A stretch of 64,000 bases of DNA from Thioalkalivibrio sp. ALJ7 (GTDB lineage: Bacteria > Pseudomonadota > Gammaproteobacteria > Ectothiorhodospirales > Ectothiorhodospiraceae): the NCBI RefSeq assembly GCF_000376865.1, contig NZ_AQXQ01000012.1, positions 310,001-374,000 on the forward strand, given 5' to 3'. Below, piece by piece: positions 35,757 through 43,981 of this stretch. The notes under the pieces are model-generated. The model saw only the letters and a program-made list of their open reading frames with translations. It was not told the DNA's origin and did not search any database. The translations under genes were made by a program, and so were the position numbers. Every line of letters starts with the position of its first letter. Position 1 is the stretch's first letter.

Positions 35757-36419
35757 TTAACGAGCCCGATCACCCGAACGCAGCCAGCGCACCAGCAGCA
35801 ACCCGAAGGCGGTCACACCCAGCGCAGCCGGCGGATATTCCAGCCAGAGGTCCAGCTCCCAGGCGATGTATCCGGTGACCAGTGCCCACAGGAGCGGGAT
35901 GATGGCCAGCACCAGCGGAGGCCGCGGGCGGGCGAGCAGCAGGAGTCCGAGCGTCAGCAGCATGGTCGGTCCGGGCGCGACGCCGACGTACTGCAACTGG
36001 GTCCAGGGCGTGCCGGTCAGCGCGAGATCGAGCAATGGATAGCCGGCCAGCGCGTAGACGATCATCAAGGCCGCGCCGCTGCCCGCGAGCCCGCCGGGCC
36101 AGCCGGGCGAGTCGAAGCGGGCCTGGCCCATCAGGGTCAGCGCGAACAGCAGCATCAGGCCCTGGGCGACGAAGACCCCGGCCAGCCATTCAGAGGCGAA
36201 GTGGAAGGGTGCCAGCGAACCGCCGAAGAAGACCACTCCGGTCCAGATCCACAGCACGCCCAGCATCAGGCCCGTGACGCGGGCCGCCCCGCGCCAGCCC
36301 GTGAACGCAAGCGCGACGGCCACCAGCGCGAGCAGGGCGCCGACCGCGTGCAGCGGCCAGATGGCGGTGTTGTACTGGCCCAGGATCGCCAGCCAGGTGG
36401 CGCTATCGAACGGCAGCAT
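35757..36419 (-). CDS. DUF6064 family membrane protein
   Basis: A 220-aa protein with about seven hydrophobic helices, starting MLPFDSATWLAILGQYNTAI and containing FFGGSLAPFHFASEWLAGVF, both features of the DUF6064 family. Inner membrane; function unknown. It lies between the cupin gene and the aldo/keto reductase, all minus. Its stop is 31 bases upstream of the cupin start, so an operon is possible. Confidence 0.75.
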   Translation of the reverse strand: MLPFDSATWLAILGQYNTAIWPLHAVGALLALVAVALAFTGWRGAARVTGLMLGVLWIWTGVVFFGGSLAPFHFASEWLAGVFVAQGLMLLFALTLMGQARFDSPGWPGGLAGSGAALMIVYALAGYPLLDLALTGTPWTQLQYVGVAPGPTMLLTLGLLLLARPRPPLVLAIIPLLWALVTGYIAWELDLWLEYPPAALGVTAFGLLLVRWLRSGDRAR

Positions 36420-36455
36420 CCCGCCTCCCCGGTCGCTCGGATTCAGGGGCCAACC

Positions 36456-37397
36456 CTACAGGTCCTGCACGTAGGCGACCATGCGGCTGCGCATCTCGGC
36501 ATCCGGAAGCGGGCCGTACAGCGCGCCCATGTTCTCCTCCATGTGCGCGACCACGGAGGTCGCGGGGATCGCGCAGGTCACGTCCGGGTGGGAGACGATG
36601 AACTTGAGCAGGAACTGCGGCCAGTTCGCGCATTCGATCTCGGCCGCCCAGTCCGGCAGCGGATGCCCCTGGAACTGGTTGATCAGCGCCTTGCGCCGGA
36701 ACGGCCGGTTCGCGATCACCGCCACCCCGTGTTCGCGCGCCAGCGGCAGCAGGCGCTGCTCCGCCTCGCGGTCGAGGATGTTGTAGGTGAGCTGCACGAA
36801 ATCCAGGTCCTCGCGCTGCAGGATGCGCTCCAGCTCGTCGTGGCGGCGCCCGTGCGAGGTGGTCACGCCGATATAGCGCAGCTCGCCCGCCGCGCGACGC
36901 TCGCGCAGCGTCTCCAGGTGGGCCTCCCAGTTCTGCAGGTTGTGCACCTGCTGCAGGTCGAGCGTGTCGACGCCCCACAGTTCCCGGGATTTCTTGTGCT
37001 GCTCGCGCCCGGTGGCGGTGCTGCGCGTCCAGACCTTGGTGGCCGCGAACAGCCCCTCCGGGTGCCCCAGCTCGCGCAGCCCGTGCCCGACCACCGCCTC
37101 GGCGCGGCCGTACATCGGCGAGGAGTCGATCATCCCGCCGCCGCGACGGATGAAGGTGTCGAGGATGCGCGTGCGCACCGCCAGCGCATCCGGGTCCTCC
37201 GGCACGTTGAAGGTGATCCAGGTCCCCATGCCGATCACCGGGATGCGTTCCCCGGACGACGGGATCGGCTTGCGCTGCGGTTCACGGCCTTCGGAAGCGC
37301 CCGCGACGACCGGCCAGCCTGCCCCGGCCGCCAGGGTGGCGCCGGCCATGCACCGCAGGAAGGATCGGCGCGAATGCCGTGTGGACGTTGGTTTCAT
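36456..37397 (-). CDS. Tat-exported aldo/keto reductase
   Basis: A 313-aa protein with a twin-arginine signal (SRRSFLRCMAGATLAAGAG) followed by an AKR TIM barrel: VIGMGTWITF, MIDSSPMYGRAE, the catalytic-Lys region FAATKVWT, and the catalytic-His position LDLQQVHNLQNW. It presumably acts in the periplasm. ATG 37397 (MKPTSTRHSRRSFL) places the signal at the N-terminus; the longer frame from 37448 is unlikely. A 56-base fragment of this gene recurs at 42281-42336. The substrate is unknown. Confidence 0.85.
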   Translation of the reverse strand: MKPTSTRHSRRSFLRCMAGATLAAGAGWPVVAGASEGREPQRKPIPSSGERIPVIGMGTWITFNVPEDPDALAVRTRILDTFIRRGGGMIDSSPMYGRAEAVVGHGLRELGHPEGLFAATKVWTRSTATGREQHKKSRELWGVDTLDLQQVHNLQNWEAHLETLRERRAAGELRYIGVTTSHGRRHDELERILQREDLDFVQLTYNILDREAEQRLLPLAREHGVAVIANRPFRRKALINQFQGHPLPDWAAEIECANWPQFLLKFIVSHPDVTCAIPATSVVAHMEENMGALYGPLPDAEMRSRMVAYVQDL

Positions 37398-37449
37398 GGC
37401 CCGGATCACCGCAGGGGATTCAATCCGTGGGCCATTCGCCCGCGCCACA

Positions 37450-39080
37450 AGTTCCCTACGCAGCTGCCCGCAGATGCCGAGTGAGCGCCGAGACCAGCGG
37501 CTTCATGAAGTAGCGGGCCTCGGGGACCACTGCGGGGGAAATACCGTGGGCGCGCAACTCGTCGGCCACCACCGGGCCGATCGCGGCGACGACGGTTCGC
37601 TCCAGCGCTGCCCGCAACATGTCGTGACGATCATCGGCCCGGGCGACCGCCAGCAGTCGCCGCACCTGGGCCTGGCTGGTGAAGGCGATCGCATCCACCT
37701 CCCCCGCGATCAGGGCCTCGATCAGCCCGGTCACGCGCCCGGTCTCGGCGGCGTCGGCATAGCGGTAGGGCCAGACGGGGAAGACCTCGGCGCCCGCCTG
37801 CTCCAGGAACTCGAGCAGGCGGCGGTTGGGTTCGGCGCCGTAGAGCTGCACCCCGATACGCTGCCCCACCAGATCCTGCCCAGAAAGGGTTTCGATGATG
37901 CCCTCGGTGGTCGGTGCCGCGGCGACCGCATCCGGGCGCACGCCGAAGGGCTTCATCACCCGCCCCGGCTTGGGGCCCCGCACCAGGGTCTGCGTCCGCG
38001 CCACGGCCGCCAGCCAGGCGTCCTCGCGTCCGGCGCACTGCGCAAAGCCGGTCAGGCGGGTGAAGCCCTCGCCGGTCAGAAAAATCAGGCGGTCGAACGG
38101 CGCCTCGATCGCCCGGTGCAGCCAGGTCTCGATCGCCGTGCGGTCGGGGCTGTCGTGGATCGCGATCAGTGGACAGCGCCAGACCTCCGCCCCGCGCCGC
38201 TCCAGCAGGCCGGCGAAGACCTCCAGCGCCCGGCTCTCCGGCAAGGCCACCCGGCGACCCGCGAGGGCGCCGGCCGCCGCCTCCGTCAGGACGGATGCGG
38301 ACGTCACGCCGCGCTCGCCGCCGCGGCCCGCGACCCTGCCCCCGACATCGGCATCGGCTGCGGGAACACTGTGGTGGCCCCGGCATCCGGCTGAAACCAG
38401 GCCAGGCGCGCGTGGCAGGCCGCCACCTCGCCGATCACGATCAGGCTGGGCGAACCCACCTGCTCGCGCTCGGCACGCGCGGCCAGCGTATCCAGCGTGC
38501 CGCTGACCACGCGCTGGCGGGCGGTGGTGCCGTTCTCGATGATCGCCGCCGGGGTCTGCCCGGCGCGGCCGGCACCCTTCAGCCCCCGGCAGATCTCGCC
38601 CACCCCCTTGCGGCCCATGTAGAACACCAGGGTCTCGCGGGTACTGGTCAGCTGCGACCAGTCCACATCCAGCCGCCCTTCGCGGGTATGGCCGGTGATG
38701 AACCGCACCGACTGGGCATGGTCGCGGTGGGTCAGCGGTATGCCCGCATAGGCGGCACAGCCGCTGGCCGCGGTGATGCCGGGGACGACCTGGTAGGCCA
38801 CGCCGTCGCGCGCCAGCACGTCCAGCTCCTCGCCGCCCCGGCCGAACACGAACGGGTCGCCGCCCTTCAGCCGTGCCACGCGCTTGCCCTCGCGCGCCAG
38901 TCGGGAGAGCAGCGCGCTGATCTCCTCCTGCGGCACACAGTGGCGATCGCGCTCCTTGCCGACATAGAAGCGCTCGGCCTCGCGCCGCGCCAGGTTCACC
39001 ACCTCCGAGGAGACCAGGCGGTCATAAACCACCACATCCGCCTGCAGCAGCAGGCGCAACGCGCGGAAGGTCAGCAGGTC
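37450..39080 (-). repeat. Segmental direct repeat, copy 1 (hemD-cysG')
   Basis: About 1.63 kb that recurs at about 42337-43981 in the same orientation. Identity is very high in the cysG part and through most of hemD, and lower over the last third of hemD. One 15-base insertion is present in copy 2. The right boundary is sharp: both copies share GGTCAGCAGGTC, after which this copy continues into an IS481-type remnant and copy 2 continues into intact cysG. The left boundary lies near the hemD stop codon. Confidence 0.9.
37456..38307 (-). CDS. hemD: Uroporphyrinogen-III synthase, copy 1
   Basis: Cyclises hydroxymethylbilane to uroporphyrinogen III, the precursor of heme and siroheme. 283 aa, frame intact. 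Family-type stretches: [66 protein letters not shown]. The GTG start overlaps the stop of the truncated cysG (GTGA). About 90% identical to copy 2 at 42342-43208, but five residues shorter after LSGQD and more diverged near the C-terminus. Probably still functional, though its upstream partner is broken. Confidence 0.88.
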   Translation of the reverse strand: MTSASVLTEAAAGALAGRRVALPESRALEVFAGLLERRGAEVWRCPLIAIHDSPDRTAIETWLHRAIEAPFDRLIFLTGEGFTRLTGFAQCAGREDAWLAAVARTQTLVRGPKPGRVMKPFGVRPDAVAAAPTTEGIIETLSGQDLVGQRIGVQLYGAEPNRRLLEFLEQAGAEVFPVWPYRYADAAETGRVTGLIEALIAGEVDAIAFTSQAQVRRLLAVARADDRHDMLRAALERTVVAAIGPVVADELRAHGISPAVVPEARYFMKPLVSALTRHLRAAA

Positions 39081-39203
39081 AGCCAGCGACCGCAGAGCCC
39101 ATTCTCGGACTTGGACCTGGACCACGATGCGCTTCCTGCTCCGGTATCCGCGTGGTATGCGGCCGCTTAGGGCGCTGGGCCCGGACTTCCACGTCCCGGC
39201 CAT
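38304..39203 (-). pseudogene. cysG: Truncated siroheme synthase C-terminal (SUMT) domain fused to transposase-derived sequence
   Basis: From 39080 leftwards the frame is nearly identical to residues 231-488 of the intact CysG at 43205-44671. It lacks the whole CysG_B dehydrogenase/ferrochelatase part. It also lacks the SUMT Gly-rich SAM loop (LIGAGPGDPD), which lies just before the breakpoint. The first ~41 codons come from another source ([20 protein letters not shown]). The rest of the frame has no stops or frameshifts, which suggests recent duplication or gene conversion. The methyltransferase is expected to be inactive. Confidence 0.85.
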
Positions 39204-39372
39204 AGCGCCACTCGCGCACGGTCATGCGCGTAATGCCGTAGCCCCGGGCCAGCTCGGGATCGATCACGCTGGGCGGCACTTCCCGCAGCGCTCGTCGGAT
39301 CTGGGGTGCAGTGCACGCGTCCGAATGGATCGTACTCGCCATACTCTCGATCCTGCGTGGGCCCGCCCTACA
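39081..39372 (-). mobile_element. IS481-family transposase remnant (5' end)
   Basis: ATG 39342 opens an N-terminal helix-turn-helix of IS481 type ([52 protein letters not shown]). A frameshift then moves the similarity to the frame read as [19 protein letters not shown], after which the sequence stops abruptly at the cysG breakpoint. TGTAGGGCGGGC at 39372-39361 could be the terminal inverted repeat of the element. Only about 290 bases remain, without DDE residues or a right end, so it is inactive. Confidence 0.7.
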
Positions 39373-39472
39373 CCATACTCAGCCACTCCCGGCAACGAAA
39401 CGGGAGTACCTTCTTGTGCAGTATAGAATCATCCTTTACCCAACAATTACCAGACATCTATCCTCCCAAGGA

Positions 39473-39538
39473 TCAGAGCCTCCGGAACCGTCGGTCCGGT
39501 TCAGGTCAGAGCCTCAGGAAAAGGCGGTACGATTCAGG
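39473..39538. repeat. Two tandem 33-bp units
   Basis: Units 39473-39505 and 39506-39538 abut and share 27 of 33 bases; each begins TCAGAGCCTC and ends TTCAGG. In one plus-strand frame each unit is 11 codons (SEPPEPSVRFR, SEPQEKAVRFR), but no credible gene contains them. It lies between the IS481 remnant and the GGDEF-EAL gene, in AT-richer sequence than the surroundings. The remaining bases 39539-39716 show no clear feature. Confidence 0.7.
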
Positions 39539-39716
39539 TAGTGTGTCCTTATGGCCGTAAAACGCGCCTGTGACCGCCCCAAACGGTTACAGAGGGCCCC
39601 AAGAGACCCTTGATGGCCCAACCGCCCCCCAAATAACGCACTGGGGGGCATTGAGGCGGATGCAGAGCCATTGATCAGTGTTTGCCTGATCTCAGAGAAG
39701 GGGCTGGGTTTAGCGC

Positions 39717-42164
39717 ATGGAAAAGCCAGAGAACCAAAAAAAGATGGACAGCCTCACTGCCCATTACAAAAAAAACCTGCTGGGTTACAAAACACAGCTT
39801 CAGGAGGCGTGGGCAGAAACACAGAACATCCCAGAGTCGCTGCACCTCATCAGAAATATTGCCCACCGTCTCAGTGGCTCGGGCGCAGCTTTTGGTTTTG
39901 CCGAGCTATCACAAAGGGCGAGCGAGCTAGAATGGGCCTGCGAGCAAGCCATAAAAAGCGCTCCGCCTGAATATAACGCGACCATATTCGAACGACTGCA
40001 AGATCTTCTAAGCTGCATTGAACGCAGCACAGGCATGGATGAGGATGTCGACGAAACCGACGAGCCTGCCAGCATCAATTCACTCGCTCCCTCCGCGGAA
40101 AGCATCAACCTCCTGTTGGTAGATGATGACCCGGACTTCTCGGCACAAGTCAGCCAAGTTCTGAATGAGCGTGGCTATCAGGTGCATTGCCTGGAAGATA
40201 TCACAGGCCTTGAGCAGGCCATTGCGCGGCATCAACCGCTAGCACTGATCGTGGACATGGATTTTTACGGCGACCAATTTGCCGGGTCAGCCCATGTATT
40301 TTCCTGGCGCCGAACTGACGGCACACCCTTGCCGGTCTTCTTTGTATCCGCGTTCGACTCCTTCGAACTGCGCCTCGCGGCAGCACGGGCTGGCGGCAAC
40401 CATTTCCTAAGCAAGCCACTGGACATACCCAATCTGATATCCCTGCTCCATTCTGAGCTTGATCTGGCACCCAGTGAACCATACCGCATCATGCTGGTAG
40501 ATGATGACGATGATCTACTCAATCTGTACGGTTCGCTCCTTTCCCAGGCGGGCTACAACGTCTCCACCGCCACCAGTGCGAAACAGGCGTTGTCGATGCT
40601 TGAATACAAGCAGCCAGAACTGATCATCATCGACGTCTACATGCCGGACTGCAGTGGTCTCGATCTCGGCAAAATTATTCGCCAGCACGAGGATCACGCA
40701 ACCATTCCGCTGCTGTTTATGTCTGCCGCAGCCGACACCGATGTGCAATTGGCCTGTGCCCGGCTGGCGAACGATGAGTTCGTCTCCAAGCCCATTGAGC
40801 CCTGGAGGTTGCTAATGGTGGTCAAATCCAGAGTCTCGAGAGGCCGACTGCTTCGCGCCCAGGGAGGTGCTTTGACAGCCTCTGAGGCCGCAACTCATCA
40901 CGATCCCCTGACTAGCTTACCTACTTTGTCAAGATTCCGGATTGCCGCCGAAAAAGCCCTGCAACATACCACTCAGGATCGCTTTTCTGCCGTCATGAAA
41001 CTCGACGTCAGAGACTTTCACACCATCAACAACGTGCATGGGAATTTCTTTGGCGATCGGGTCCTGCAACAGCTGGCCTGGGAACTATCCCGGTGTCTGA
41101 ATAGCACGGATGTGCTGAGCCGGGAAAATGGCGATGAATTTTTAGTTCTCAGCCACGGACACGACAGCCGGGACTCTGTCAGCCGTTTCGCCAAGCAGAT
41201 GATCCAGACACTGGAAACCATCAAGGTAGACGCCGATCGAAGCATCATTGCAGTTTCCGTGGATATGGGCATTGCCATCGCCTCAACGAACATTAAAAGC
41301 GCTGCCCAGCTGCTTGATCATGCTGACACGGCCCTGTTTCGGGCCAAGAAATCCGCTGGCGCAAGTGTTTGTTTTTTTGATGAGTCCATGCTTGATGACG
41401 AAAAACGTCGATTCAATCGGGCGCAGTGTATCAGGCAGGCGTTGAGTGACGGACAATTCACTCCGGCCTATCAGCCCATACTGAGCATCGATGACACAAC
41501 CGTTGTCGGTTTTGAAGCCCTTGCCCGCTGGCAGCATCCGGACGAGGGTGTACTTGGGCCGGGCGCATTCATCTCTCTTATGGAAGAACAGGACCTAATA
41601 AAGGAGCTGACCCACCAAATGCTCGCACAAGCTCTGGCACAACTGGCTTGCTGGCAGAGTCGTCAACCTGGGCTGTATATGTCAGTGAACCTGTCCGCCA
41701 TAGACATCCAGCAGCCGACATTTCTAGCGCACCTTGAGGCGTTGCTCGCAGAGCATAAATTGCCTCCCGAGTCAGTGGTAATCGAAATCACCGAGTCACT
41801 GCTTCTGTCTGACTGGGAGCAAGCCAGCGTGGTCATTAAGGCACTTAGAAATCTCGGCGTTTGCCTGGCTCTGGATGATTTTGGCACCGGCTACAGTTCG
41901 CTCAGTTACCTACACCGCATACAGGCGGGAAAACTCAAGATCGATCGCAGTTTCCTGCAGCATTGGTCACACACCGGGGATTCGCGCCTCTTGCAGGCCA
42001 TGGTTCAACTAGGCCACACAATGAACATGACAGTGATTGCCGAAGGCATCGAAGAGCGTGAGGAACTCGACCTTCTGCATCAGCTTCAATGCGACCAGTA
42101 CCAGGGCTTCATCACTGCCAAGCCACTAGTTGCGAAGGAAATTGAGGGGCAACACTGGGTCTGA
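39717..42164 (+). CDS. Hpt-REC-REC-GGDEF-EAL cyclic-di-GMP signalling protein
   Basis: An 815-aa cytoplasmic protein with no membrane segments. In order: Hpt domain with His50 (IAHRLSGSG); receiver 1 at about 130-245 with Asp180; receiver 2 at about 256-372 with Asp306; GGDEF domain at about 393-555 with the degenerate site NGDEF (471-475); EAL domain at about 572-808. The EAL domain keeps E600-A-L, EITES (690-694), DDFGTGYSS (720-728), KIDRS (741-745), E776 and QGF (796-798), so it is probably an active c-di-GMP phosphodiesterase. The GGDEF domain may be inactive or regulatory. Base composition is clearly less GC-rich than its neighbours, and it sits alone between two hemD-cysG repeats, which suggests acquisition. 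The sensor kinase partner is not here. Confidence 0.92.
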   Translation: MEKPENQKKMDSLTAHYKKNLLGYKTQLQEAWAETQNIPESLHLIRNIAHRLSGSGAAFGFAELSQRASELEWACEQAIKSAPPEYNATIFERLQDLLSCIERSTGMDEDVDETDEPASINSLAPSAESINLLLVDDDPDFSAQVSQVLNERGYQVHCLEDITGLEQAIARHQPLALIVDMDFYGDQFAGSAHVFSWRRTDGTPLPVFFVSAFDSFELRLAAARAGGNHFLSKPLDIPNLISLLHSELDLAPSEPYRIMLVDDDDDLLNLYGSLLSQAGYNVSTATSAKQALSMLEYKQPELIIIDVYMPDCSGLDLGKIIRQHEDHATIPLLFMSAAADTDVQLACARLANDEFVSKPIEPWRLLMVVKSRVSRGRLLRAQGGALTASEAATHHDPLTSLPTLSRFRIAAEKALQHTTQDRFSAVMKLDVRDFHTINNVHGNFFGDRVLQQLAWELSRCLNSTDVLSRENGDEFLVLSHGHDSRDSVSRFAKQMIQTLETIKVDADRSIIAVSVDMGIAIASTNIKSAAQLLDHADTALFRAKKSAGASVCFFDESMLDDEKRRFNRAQCIRQALSDGQFTPAYQPILSIDDTTVVGFEALARWQHPDEGVLGPGAFISLMEEQDLIKELTHQMLAQALAQLACWQSRQPGLYMSVNLSAIDIQQPTFLAHLEALLAEHKLPPESVVIEITESLLLSDWEQASVVIKALRNLGVCLALDDFGTGYSSLSYLHRIQAGKLKIDRSFLQHWSHTGDSRLLQAMVQLGHTMNMTVIAEGIEEREELDLLHQLQCDQYQGFITAKPLVAKEIEGQHWV

Positions 42165-42280
42165 TCGCGGCCTATTGCCTGGGGGACCTGGCGCCGGTCG
42201 AATACCGGCAGCTACACCAGCCCGAAACCTCCAGGTATGCGTGGACCTAATCCGGGGAAGTCGACAAGTTTCGCCGGGAG
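42165..42280 (+). other. Short unexplained stretch after the GGDEF-EAL gene
   Basis: One frame reads LIAAYCLGDLAPVEYRQL and stops at TAA 42248-42250. The LG..P.EY pattern faintly recalls the C-terminal tail of DDE transposases (IS3-like). That could make it the edge of a second mobile-element remnant. The similarity is weak and no terminal repeat is visible. Confidence 0.25.
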
Positions 42281-42336
42281 CGTGCAGGTCACGTCCGGGT
42301 GCGAAACGATAAGATAGAGCAGAATTTGCGGCCAGA
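42281..42336 (-). pseudogene. Remnant of the aldo/keto reductase gene
   Basis: These 56 bases match 36570-36625 inside the aldo/keto reductase gene in the same orientation (shared GCAGGTCACGTCCGGGTG, then GAGCAG..TGCGGCCAG), with about four in five bases identical. The match ends, and five bases later hemD copy 2 begins. So this copy of the duplicated segment has lost about 0.8 kb of the reductase gene. Confidence 0.75.
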
Positions 42337-43981
42337 CTTCCTTACGCGGTACCCCGCAGATGCCGGGTGAGCGCCGAGACCAGCGGCTTCATGAAGTAGC
42401 GGCCCTCGGGGACCACCGCGGGGGAAATACCGTGGGTGCACAGCTCCTCGGCCACCACCGGGCCGATCGCGGCGACGACGGTTCGGCCGAGCGCTGACAG
42501 CAGCGCATCCTCGTGCCCCGCATCACGGGCGACGCGCAGCAGTCGCCGCACCTGGGCCTGGCTGGTGAAGGCGATCGCATCCACCTCCCCCGTGATCAGG
42601 GCTGCGATCAGCCCGGTCACGCGCCCGGTCTCGGCGGCGTCCGCATAGCGGTAGGGCCAGACGGGAAAAACATCGGCACCCGCCTGCTCCAGGAACCCGA
42701 GCAGGCGGCGGTTGGGTTCGGCGCCGTAGAGCTGCACCCCGATACGCTGCCCGGCCAGATGCTGCCCGGCCCGATCCTGTCCGGAAAGGGTCTCGATGAT
42801 GCCCTCGGTCGTCGGCGCGGCCGCGACCGCATCCGGCCGCACGCCGAAGGGCTTCATCGCCCGCCCCGGCTTGGGGCCGCGCACCAGGGTCGGCGTCCGC
42901 GCCACGGCCGCCAGCCAGGTGTCCTCGCGTCCGGCGCACTGCGCAAAGCCGGTCAGGCGGGTGAAGCCCTCGCCGGTCAGAAAAATCAGGCGGTCGAACG
43001 GCGCCTCGATCGCCCGGTGCAGCCAGGCCTCGATCGCCGTGCGGTCGGGGCTGTCGTGGATCGCGATCAGCGGGCAGCGCCAGACCTCGGCCCCGCGCCG
43101 CTCCAGCAGGCCGGCGAAGACCTCCAGCGCCCGGCTCTCCGGCAGGGCCACGCGGCGACCCGCGAGGCCACTGGCCGTCGCCTCCGACAGGACGGATGCG
43201 TCCGTCACGCCGCGCTCGCCGCGGCGGCCCGCGACCCTGCCCTCGACATCGGCATCGGCTGCGGGAACACCGTCGTGGCCCCGGCATCCGGCTGAAACCA
43301 GGCCAGGCGCGCGTGGCAGGCCGCCACCTCGCCGATCACGATCAGGCTGGGCGAGCCCACCTGCTCGCGCTCGGCACGTGCGGCCAGCGTATCCAGCGTG
43401 CCGGTCACGACGCGCTGGCGGGCAGTGGTGCCGTTTTCGATGATCGCCGCCGGGGTCTGCCCGGCGCGGCCGGCACCCTTCAGCCCCCGGCAGATCTCGC
43501 CCACGCCCTTGCGGCCCATGTAGAACACCAGGGTCTCGCGGGTACTGGTCAGCTGTGACCAGTCCACATCCAGCCGCCCTTCGCGGGTATGACCGGTGAT
43601 GAACCGCACCGACTGGGCATGGTCGCGGTGGGTCAGCGGTATGCCCGCATAGGCGGAGCAGCCACTGGCCGCGGTAATGCCGGGGACAACCTGGTAGGCC
43701 ACGCCGTGGCGCGCCAGCACGTCCAGCTCCTCGCCGCCCCGGCCGAACACGAACGGGTCGCCGCCCTTCAGCCGTGCCACCCGCTTGCCCTCGCGCGCCA
43801 GGCGGGAGAGCAGCGCGCTGATCTCCTCCTGCGGCACGCAGTGGTGGTCGCGCTCCTTGCCGACATAGAAGCGCTCGGCCTCGCGCCGGGCCAGGTTCAC
43901 CACCTCGGAGGACACCAGCCGGTCGTAGACGACCACATCCGCCTGCTGCAGCAGGCGCAGCGCGCGAAAGGTCAGCAGGTC
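42337..43981 (-). repeat. Segmental direct repeat, copy 2 (hemD-cysG 3' part)
   Basis: Counterpart of 37450-39080, same orientation, about 4.9 kb away. It continues beyond 43981 into an intact cysG, so this copy keeps the ancestral junction with the nitrate operon. Confidence 0.9.
42342..43208 (-). CDS. hemD: Uroporphyrinogen-III synthase, copy 2
   Basis: A 288-aa HemD-like enzyme making uroporphyrinogen III for the siroheme of nitrite reductase. The start GTG 43208 overlaps the cysG stop (GTGA), so it is coupled to cysG at the end of the nitrate operon. It differs from copy 1 by an in-frame five-residue insertion after LSGQD (RAGQHLAGQR against LVGQR), which looks like a local 15-bp duplication. 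Substitutions cluster near the C-terminus (RVARDAGHEDALLSALGR). Confidence 0.9.
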   Translation of the reverse strand: MTDASVLSEATASGLAGRRVALPESRALEVFAGLLERRGAEVWRCPLIAIHDSPDRTAIEAWLHRAIEAPFDRLIFLTGEGFTRLTGFAQCAGREDTWLAAVARTPTLVRGPKPGRAMKPFGVRPDAVAAAPTTEGIIETLSGQDRAGQHLAGQRIGVQLYGAEPNRRLLGFLEQAGADVFPVWPYRYADAAETGRVTGLIAALITGEVDAIAFTSQAQVRRLLRVARDAGHEDALLSALGRTVVAAIGPVVAEELCTHGISPAVVPEGRYFMKPLVSALTRHLRGTA

